Below, piece by piece: positions 6,745 through 10,794 of a DNA stretch of 10,794 bases. The stretch covers positions 1-10,794 of the forward strand of contig JAFQWR010000230.1 in assembly GCA_017407365.1 (NCBI GenBank), written 5' to 3'. Each line of letters begins with the position of its first letter. Within the stretch, counting starts at the first letter, position 1. The position numbers were made by a program, and so were the translations under genes. Origin of the DNA: Clostridia bacterium. GTDB lineage: Bacteria > Bacillota > Clostridia > Christensenellales > HGM11417. The notes beneath the pieces are model-generated. The model searched no databases. It was not told where the DNA came from and was given only the letters and a program-made list of their open reading frames with translations.

Positions 6745-6768
6745 ATGAATTATGTACATCAAATTCAT
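6745..6768. promoter_or_regulatory. Candidate operator: inverted repeat over the -10 box and start site
   Basis: ATGAATT (6745-6751) and AATTCAT (6762-6768) form a perfect 7-bp inverted repeat with 10 bp between. It covers the transcription start and overlaps the edge of the -10 box, the classic place for a repressor. No regulator gene is adjacent. Confidence 0.5.
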
Positions 6769-6795
6769 TATATAATCCGCTTGCTGTTTTGTCAA
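6767..6795 (-). promoter_or_regulatory. Consensus promoter of the glycoside hydrolase-like gene
   Basis: TTGACA (6795-6790), 17 bp, TATAAT (6772-6767): a perfect match in both boxes and spacing. It lacks the extended TG seen at the other promoters. Expected start is about 6760, about 34 nt before the ATG. Confidence 0.88.
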
Positions 6796-7008
6796 CATAT
6801 TAACGATAGATTTCTGTATTTGACTGTAATTTCACTTTCCCACAGAACCGTAAAAGTAATCATAAAGCAACTTGCGAAAGGCCGCTCTCCTCTGCCGAGA
6901 AATGCTAGCTTGTTTCGCAGAGGCTGCCGGTTCATTTCCTCGGTGATAAAATACAAGCGTTTCTTATGGCTAAAGAAATGTCTTTGAAATGATTTTTTAT
7001 TCGCGCGT
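6796..7008. other. Gene-free DNA with a pseudoknot-capable block
   Basis: No gene is supported. Positions 6874-6943 contain interleaved complementary segments: GCGAAA (6874-6879) with TTTCGC (6913-6918), CCTCTG (6889-6894) with CAGAGG (6918-6923), and CCGAGAAATG (6895-6904) with CATTTCCTCGG (6933-6943, one bulge). The loop holds GCTAGC. It lies between a terminator and a promoter, so it is not an obvious leader of any gene here. Confidence 0.5.
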
Positions 7009-7057
7009 AAAAAAAGAGAAACCTAATCGCCGTAAGTAGTTCGATTTAGGTTTCTCT
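7009..7057 (-). terminator. Strong intrinsic terminator of the tRNA gene
   Basis: On the minus strand, AGAGAAACCTAAATCG (7057-7042) pairs with CGATTAGGTTTCTCT (7029-7015) with one bulged base, followed by a run of T (7015-7009). It begins directly after the encoded CCA. Confidence 0.93.
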
Positions 7058-7134
7058 TGGTGGAGAATATAGGACTCGAACCTATGACCCCGTGAATGTG
7101 AATCACGTGCTCTAACCAACTGAGCCAATCCTCC
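7058..7134 (-). tRNA. tRNA-Val (anticodon CAC), CCA encoded
   Basis: The cloverleaf is complete. The acceptor is GGAGGAT (7134-7128) with ATTCTCC (7068-7062, one G-T pair). The D arm is GCTC/GAGC. The anticodon stem is CGTGA/TCACG with loop TTCACAT, giving CAC at 7100-7098, which reads GUG. The variable loop is GGGTC and the T arm is ATAGG-TTCGAGT-CCTAT. The discriminator A is followed by genomically encoded CCA (7060-7058). The body is 74 nt. It stands alone with its own promoter and terminator. Confidence 0.95.
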
Positions 7135-7156
7135 AAAGCGATTCTGTTGTTGGATT

Positions 7157-7162
7157 ATTATA
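7157..7162 (-). promoter_or_regulatory. -10 element of the tRNA-Val promoter
   Basis: TATAAT with extended TGC on the minus strand, expected start about 7150, 16 nt before the mature 5' end. No good -35 box is found 16-18 bp upstream (best is TAGATT), so the extended -10 element probably carries the promoter. Confidence 0.7.
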
Positions 7163-7369
7163 GCACACTTGTCCGAAAAAATCTACCGATATGAGGGCGT
7201 TTTATAAAATACGCATATTTTTTTCTGCGCAAAAGCTCTATTAACCCTCACGGCTCTCCTTTGCCTGCGCTCCTGAAAAAAGCAGATACTCCGCCGTGCT
7301 TCCGCTACCAAAGCACAGCCGCCTTCTCCGCCGCATAAAGCAAAGTCGGCACCCGGCGTATGCCTTGAT
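7163..7369. other. Gene-free DNA between the YitT terminator and the tRNA promoter
   Basis: No gene was recognised. One short imperfect hairpin (GCG at 7198-7200 with CGC at 7213-7215, AT-rich middle) is followed on the plus strand by a T7 run near 7219-7225 and could be a weak plus-strand terminator. The rest shows no start site, ribosome binding site or protein-like frame. Confidence 0.5.
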
Positions 7370-7399
7370 AAAAAAGAGCCTGCCCTCACTCGGGCAAGC
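7370..7399 (-). terminator. Intrinsic terminator of the YitT-family gene
   Basis: On the minus strand, GCTTGCCC (7399-7392), GAGTGA loop, GGGCAGGC (7385-7378), then TCTTTTTT. It has one G-T pair and lies about 14 nt after the stop codon. Confidence 0.9.
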
Positions 7400-7412
7400 C
7401 CTTAATTGCTTT

Positions 7413-8288
7413 TTACTTTCTGAATCTGCCGAATACCTCGTTCACACGGGAGAAGCTTGCAAACGAGCCGGGATGGCGCTTGATGATCTTCATCATTTCG
7501 CCCAGCTGCTTTTTGCGGATGATACAAACGAGCATATATTTTTCGGTATGCGAATACATACCCACCACACGCACCTCGGTGACGCCGTGCTTGAGTGCCG
7601 TCATAATCTCTTGCGAGAGCTCCTCGGGCTCGTTGGTGACAATTTCAAACTTATAGCCGTTGCGCACGCCCGAAAGCATATAATCCACCACGAGATTGGC
7701 AACGAACAGGTTGAGCAGGGTACAGAGCGTGGGGGTAATCTTACACCCGTACACAAAAAACGCCACCGCTACCACACTGCTATCTAACAAGAACGCCAGA
7801 AAGGCAAGGTTGGTTTCGGGCTTCACGCGCTTAATGAGCGCAGAAATGGCATACGTGCCGCCGCTTGCACCAAAGCGCTTGAGCATAATGGAAAAGCCCA
7901 TACCCGAAACAAGACCGGTTGCAAGGCAGGCAAAGATGATTTCAAAATCCTCACCGTTGTTTTCGAGGGAATACGGCTTAAAGCCAATCGCCTCTAAAAG
8001 CTCCGTGCCAAACGACTGCACCAGCATATAGATAATGAGATACAGCCCAAGCTTTTTGTTTACGAAGATGGTAACAAGCACAAAAATGGGGATATTGAAG
8101 GCAATCATCAGATACGCCCAGGGAATCTTCCCCCCGATGAGGTGGTAGGTGATGGTTGCAAAGCCGCCGATACCGCCGGGCGCAAAGCCGTTGCTGTTTT
8201 GAAAAAAGAAGTATGCCACCGAAACGATAAATCCGGCAAGCACTACGAAAAAGAGGTCTGCCGCACACTCTTTTACCTTTTCGCGCAT
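7413..8288 (-). CDS. YitT-family membrane protein (DUF161 + DUF2179)
   Basis: This 291-residue protein has about five or six membrane segments in residues 10-205 and a soluble C-terminal DUF2179 domain (about 213-285). YitT hallmarks are PGGIGGF (37-43) after the first helix, FNIP (64-67), and the second glycine motif FGASGGTYAISALIKR (139-154). The C-terminal part has YKFEIVTNEPEELSQEI and AALKHGVTEV-like spacing, then RVVGMYSHTEKYMLVCII, a ferredoxin-like fold seen in this domain. Family length is about 280-295, so it is complete. Transport function has been suggested for the family, but the substrate is not established. GAGGAG lies 5 nt before the ATG. The gene has its own promoter, a leader of about 95 nt and its own terminator, so it is a single-gene unit. 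Confidence 0.95.
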   Translation of the reverse strand: MREKVKECAADLFFVVLAGFIVSVAYFFFQNSNGFAPGGIGGFATITYHLIGGKIPWAYLMIAFNIPIFVLVTIFVNKKLGLYLIIYMLVQSFGTELLEAIGFKPYSLENNGEDFEIIFACLATGLVSGMGFSIMLKRFGASGGTYAISALIKRVKPETNLAFLAFLLDSSVVAVAFFVYGCKITPTLCTLLNLFVANLVVDYMLSGVRNGYKFEIVTNEPEELSQEIMTALKHGVTEVRVVGMYSHTEKYMLVCIIRKKQLGEMMKIIKRHPGSFASFSRVNEVFGRFRK

Positions 8289-8345
8289 AAATTCTCCTCT
8301 TTGGTAAGCCCTTTTGTGATACGCCCCAAAAGCCTTTTTTCTGTT

Positions 8346-8381
8346 CAGGCACCGCTCCGCCCTTCTTGGGCAATACGCCTG
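8346..8381 (-). promoter_or_regulatory. Structured 5' leader of the YitT gene
   Basis: In the leader transcript, CAGGC (8381-8377) pairs with GCCTG (8350-8346). Inside it GCCC pairs with GGGC around an AAGAA loop, with internal loops GTATT and GGAGCGGT between. It begins about 3 nt after the expected start at about 8384 and ends about 57 nt before the ATG. It does not match a riboswitch consensus that I can recall. Confidence 0.45.
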
Positions 8382-8390
8382 ATGCTTGCT

Positions 8391-8419
8391 ATTATAGCAC
8401 TTTTCCGTGCTTTTTTCAA
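8391..8419 (-). promoter_or_regulatory. Promoter of the YitT-family gene
   Basis: TTGAAA (8419-8414), 17 bp, TATAAT (8396-8391) with TGC before the -10 box. The spacer holds a small GCAC/GTGC inverted repeat. Expected start is about 8384. Confidence 0.85.
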
Positions 8420-8449
8420 CTGCTTACGGCATATATCCGAAAGATAGCA

Positions 8450-8493
8450 AAAAGATTTCCGCATTCTACCGTAAAGCACGCCTGTTTTTGCGG
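8450..8493 (-). terminator. Possible weak terminator after the EFR1 gene
   Basis: CCGCA (8493-8489) can pair with TGCGG (8463-8459), followed by AAATCTTTTT. The stem is short, the loop is 25 nt and the T run is offset, so termination here is uncertain. Confidence 0.25.
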
Positions 8494-8501
8494 ATAAAAG
8501 G

Positions 8502-9191
8502 CTACAGATAGTAAATCGGCGTGCAGATTCTGTTCCGATTGCGTAGTAAATACCGCTTCAATATCCTGCGCGGTCTTGGCCTGAGCGCTTTTTTGGGGCA
8601 AAGCGAAACACAACGCATACAGCGGATACAGCTTGCCCCGATTTTTCCGCTCTGCATCGCCCCGGTAGGGCATTGCGTGTCGCACAGACCGCAACGGTTG
8701 CAGTCTGCCGCTTTGCTGATGCGCATCCCGATTCTGCTGCGCAGTGCAGGGAAAATATCCGCAAATGCATCCTTTTCTGAGGCTGAAAGCGTTGCAGGCT
8801 GCGGCGCCTGTATGCGTGCAAGCAAGGGGGCAAGCAGGCTTACATCAAAGCCGTACTCCTCCTGCAAAAAGGAATGCCCCATAGGCACACACGCCGCGGC
8901 AATCACCGTTGCGTCCGTCAGAGCCTCTGCCTCGCAAATGACGTTTCCAAAGGAAATACGCCCGAAGGTAGCAATCAGCACGGCATAGGGCGCACGAAGC
9001 GTTTTGAGAAAACGCACTACGTTTTTTGGAATATTCTGGCAATACACGGGAAACACAACCGCCGCCACCTGCTCCTCCCCCGATACGCCCCCAAGCGTAA
9101 TATCCTGTGCGACTACCCCCAACGCCTGTGCAAGAGCCTCTGCCACCCGTCTGCTGTTGCCGCTACCCGAAAAATAATATACCGCATTCAT
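8502..9191 (-). CDS. EFR1-type flavodoxin fused to a 2x[4Fe-4S] ferredoxin
   Basis: This 229-residue cytoplasmic electron carrier has an N-terminal flavodoxin fold (about 1-150). The FMN phosphate loop is YFSGSGNSRRVAEAL (6-20), followed by VVFPVYCQNIPKNVVRFL (45-62), the usual second FMN-contacting region. The C-terminal ferredoxin domain (about 158-205) has two complete cluster motifs: C164-x2-C167-x2-C170-x3-C174-P and C188-x2-C191-x2-C194-x3-C198-P. A short basic tail follows. Length and order match the EFR1 family found in Clostridia. Its ATG overlaps the stop codon of the PP-loop gene (ATGA), so the two are co-transcribed and translationally coupled. It probably supplies low-potential electrons to that partner, which is inference. 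No own promoter was seen. Confidence 0.93.
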   Translation of the reverse strand: MNAVYYFSGSGNSRRVAEALAQALGVVAQDITLGGVSGEEQVAAVVFPVYCQNIPKNVVRFLKTLRAPYAVLIATFGRISFGNVICEAEALTDATVIAAACVPMGHSFLQEEYGFDVSLLAPLLARIQAPQPATLSASEKDAFADIFPALRSRIGMRISKAADCNRCGLCDTQCPTGAMQSGKIGASCIRCMRCVSLCPKKALRPRPRRILKRYLLRNRNRICTPIYYL

Positions 9192-10588
9192 TCCTTTTCC
9201 TCAAAATACGACCGCATCAGCGCGCATTCCTCTACGGGGGTAAGCGAAAAGCCAAGCAAATGCTCCATTTCATACAGCCACTCCTCACGGGGGCGAAGAG
9301 AATCTCTGCTGGCAAGGGATATTTCCAGCGCACTGAAGGGAATCATTTTGCTTTTGCAACGGTAAAAGCGTATAAACTGCGTGCAGTCCTTACAGCGCTC
9401 TATCTTACAGCTGGTATGAAGCCCCTTGCTTTCGTCCTCGGGTGCAACCCAACCGCACTCCTCCACAAGCAGGCGCTTCACCCTGCTCCAATCGTACCCA
9501 CCCTCGGTAACGTCGTTGAAATCCACGTGCACAAAGGCAGGGATGTTTCCCGTGCGTGAGGAAGAGCGTATGGCACGCTTTAACGGTGCAAGCAGATGGG
9601 GTACCTGACGGATGGACTCCACGATATTGGAAACAAGCTCGTTTTCGTACCCCACAAGCCGCTTGATGAAATGATCTCCGTAGGCAAGCTGCTTCATGGT
9701 GGCAAGGGTATGAAACTGCCCCTTTTTAAGCGGCGGACGAAGCGTAAGCACTCTGCCGATGTTGATCAGGGCATTGAGCACACGGCTCCGACTGAATGTA
9801 TAGGCAACCGTGGGCGCAATGCGGTTGTAATACAGCCCGAGCATCTGAACGGGCTCGTTGCCTGCCACGAAATAGGGCACACGGTTGGCAACCAGCTCGG
9901 GATAAAACAGCACGTACGCAAGCGACGGGCAGGCACAGGTGTTTTCGCTCAGCTCCATCAGGCGCCTGTAAATAACGGAGAGGTCGCTTTTGCTGACCGT
10001 ACGGGAAATAAACTCCACGTTATCAAACGCCTTTTTTGCATTTTCAATGCTTTTTTTTGCAAGGTCAGACATAAAGGGCATATCCCACGTAAGCGCAAGC
10101 ACCCTCAGCCTGCACCTCTTAGCAAGGTAATACAGCAGGTAGGTGGAATCCTTACCGCCCGTATAGAACACGGCAACGTCGAAGCGGGAGCGCTCAGACA
10201 CGGGCAGAGCCTGCACGGTGGGCAAAATGCTTTTCAACGCACCCTTTTCCTCTGCGGAATGGCACATCGGGCAAAGCCCGTCTTCGCTGAATTCCAGCCC
10301 GGGAATCATAAAATCGTTTGCCACACAGCGCTTGCAAAACCTTGCCTCAGCAAAAGAGGCAGGCACCCTGCGCTTTTCTTCCACGGGCACAACCACCTCG
10401 CCCATCAGCGCACCAAGCACTCTTTTTTCCGCATCGGTAAGGCTTGCGGGCAGCTTGCCAACGATTGCACGCTGTCTTTTGCTGAGCCTGATTTTGTTGC
10501 GGTGCATATTTTTTCCGATTCTTAGCCCGTAATACCAGAGCGCATTCCCCTCTGCCACCCATCTCGACTGCAAGGTATACTGCTGCAT
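9188..10588 (-). CDS. PP-loop ATP-pyrophosphatase-like protein (N-acetyl sugar amidotransferase/thiolase type), substrate unknown
   Basis: This 466-residue protein has a PP-loop, YTGGKDSTYLL (142-152), which binds ATP and adenylates a substrate before transfer of N or S. In front is a zinc-ribbon-like pair, C85-x2-C88 and C106-x2-C109, with FCKRCVANDFMIPGLEFS resembling WbpG/PseA-type sugar amidotransferases. C218 and C220 (CACP) follow the core. A C-terminal cluster C394, C399, C402, C411 (HTSCKIERCKDC) is unusual. The first 80 residues, basic and without an assigned domain, and the long C-terminus make it longer than the roughly 380-residue amidotransferases. PP-loop tRNA thiolases (TtcA/TtuA type) also use cysteines to hold a [4Fe-4S] cluster, so thiolation is an alternative. 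AAGGAGG lies upstream of the ATG. It overlaps the EFR1 gene by four bases. No surface-sugar genes are adjacent. Confidence 0.82.
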   Translation of the reverse strand: MQQYTLQSRWVAEGNALWYYGLRIGKNMHRNKIRLSKRQRAIVGKLPASLTDAEKRVLGALMGEVVVPVEEKRRVPASFAEARFCKRCVANDFMIPGLEFSEDGLCPMCHSAEEKGALKSILPTVQALPVSERSRFDVAVFYTGGKDSTYLLYYLAKRCRLRVLALTWDMPFMSDLAKKSIENAKKAFDNVEFISRTVSKSDLSVIYRRLMELSENTCACPSLAYVLFYPELVANRVPYFVAGNEPVQMLGLYYNRIAPTVAYTFSRSRVLNALINIGRVLTLRPPLKKGQFHTLATMKQLAYGDHFIKRLVGYENELVSNIVESIRQVPHLLAPLKRAIRSSSRTGNIPAFVHVDFNDVTEGGYDWSRVKRLLVEECGWVAPEDESKGLHTSCKIERCKDCTQFIRFYRCKSKMIPFSALEISLASRDSLRPREEWLYEMEHLLGFSLTPVEECALMRSYFEEKE

Positions 10589-10614
10589 TTTCCTCCTCCT
10601 TTGCCTTTTTTTCT

Positions 10615-10643
10615 ATTATACCATACTTCTTATTGCCTGTAAA
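10615..10643 (-). promoter_or_regulatory. Promoter of the PP-loop/EFR1 operon
   Basis: TTTACA (10643-10638), 17 bp, TATAAT (10620-10615) with TGG before the -10 box. Expected start is about 10608, giving a leader of about 20 nt that is mostly the purine-rich ribosome binding site. Confidence 0.85.
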
Positions 10644-10686
10644 GCAAATAACCAAAGCACGCTCCTTGCCCCTGCCTTGCCAAAGC

Positions 10687-10726
10687 AAAAGGGGCTTTTC
10701 CTCCCATCGAAAAAAAGCCCTTTTTT
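10687..10726. terminator. Bidirectional intrinsic terminator upstream of the PP-loop operon
   Basis: AAAAGGGGCTTTT (10687-10699) pairs with AAAAGCCCTTTTT (10713-10725), with one G-T pair and a loop of about 13 nt. The T run is stronger on the plus strand (10721-10726); on the minus strand only four T follow. It separates the operon promoter from whatever lies to the right. Confidence 0.65.
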
Positions 10727-10780
10727 CATCCTTATTATAGATTGCAAAACAAACGTCCGGCTGTAAGCTCAGACATGTTG

Positions 10781-10786
10781 ATTGTA
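10781..10786 (-). promoter_or_regulatory. Possible -10 box at the right edge
   Basis: TACAAT with TGG before it on the minus strand fits the extended -10 pattern of this genome. The matching -35 box would lie outside the window. A transcript from about 10774 would meet the hairpin at 10726-10687 after about 50 nt, so it would be a short RNA or a read-through leader. Confidence 0.3.
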
Positions 10787-10794
10787 CCATAGAG

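Noticed and set aside
6697..6987. Plus-strand open frame of 96 codons upstream of the hydrolase gene
   Set aside because: It crosses the minus-strand promoter and operator, has no good ribosome binding site, and its sequence resembles no family.
9596..10525. Plus-strand open frame of 309 codons
   Set aside because: It mirrors the PP-loop gene on the opposite strand. The composition is shadow-like, and the minus-strand frame has clear motifs, a promoter and a ribosome binding site.
10626..10732. Minus-strand frame of about 37 codons starting MKKGLFFDGRKS
   Set aside because: Its supposed ribosome binding site touches the ATG, it runs through a hairpin terminator, and it ends inside the next promoter.

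Overview
The window looks like chromosomal DNA from an anaerobic, Gram-positive-type gut member of the Clostridia (Bacillota). This rests on the gene set (NanE, YitT/DUF2179, a CPBP protease, an Nbp35-like Mrp ATPase, an EFR1-type flavodoxin-ferredoxin and an Isf-like flavoprotein), AGGAGG-type ribosome binding sites, AT-rich intergenic DNA, and very regular promoters (TTGACA-like box, 17 bp, TGnTATAAT). Genus cannot be given from the sequence alone. No transposase, integrase, CRISPR array or phage gene was seen. Only housekeeping or accessory metabolic genes are present.

Layout, left to right. Position 1 to about 511 (minus) is the N-terminal part of nanE, cut by the window edge, with a perfect consensus promoter sitting almost on its start codon. 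About 430 bp of gene-free DNA follows. Then come two plus-strand genes with separate promoters: a short-chain dehydrogenase (941-1732) and an Mrp/Nbp35-family Fe-S carrier ATPase (1896-2741). These converge on a minus-strand block across a terminator-rich gap (2742-3169).

The minus-strand block, in order of transcription, starts with a two-gene operon at the right: a PP-loop ATP-pyrophosphatase-like protein (10588-9188), overlapping by ATGA an EFR1-type flavodoxin/2x[4Fe-4S] ferredoxin (9191-8502). It continues with a YitT-family membrane protein with a structured leader (8288-7413), a tRNA-Val(CAC) with encoded CCA and a strong terminator (7134-7058), and an orphan clan-A glycoside hydrolase-like protein with a consensus promoter overlapped by an inverted repeat (6726-5527). 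It ends with a tandem-flavodoxin protein carrying an Isf-like cysteine motif (5345-3990) and a CPBP intramembrane protease (3892-3170).

How the genes relate. Most are single-gene units with their own promoter and terminator, so the window is not one large operon. The clearest functional unit is the PP-loop/EFR1 pair. The PP-loop protein has zinc-ribbon-like and other clustered cysteines, and its coupled partner is a low-potential electron carrier. This suggests a redox-linked adenylation reaction such as thiolation or amidation, with an unknown substrate. It is the best candidate here for an undescribed system. The Isf-like protein and the Mrp ATPase also point to Fe-S and flavin electron-transfer chemistry, but nothing in the sequence ties them to the pair.
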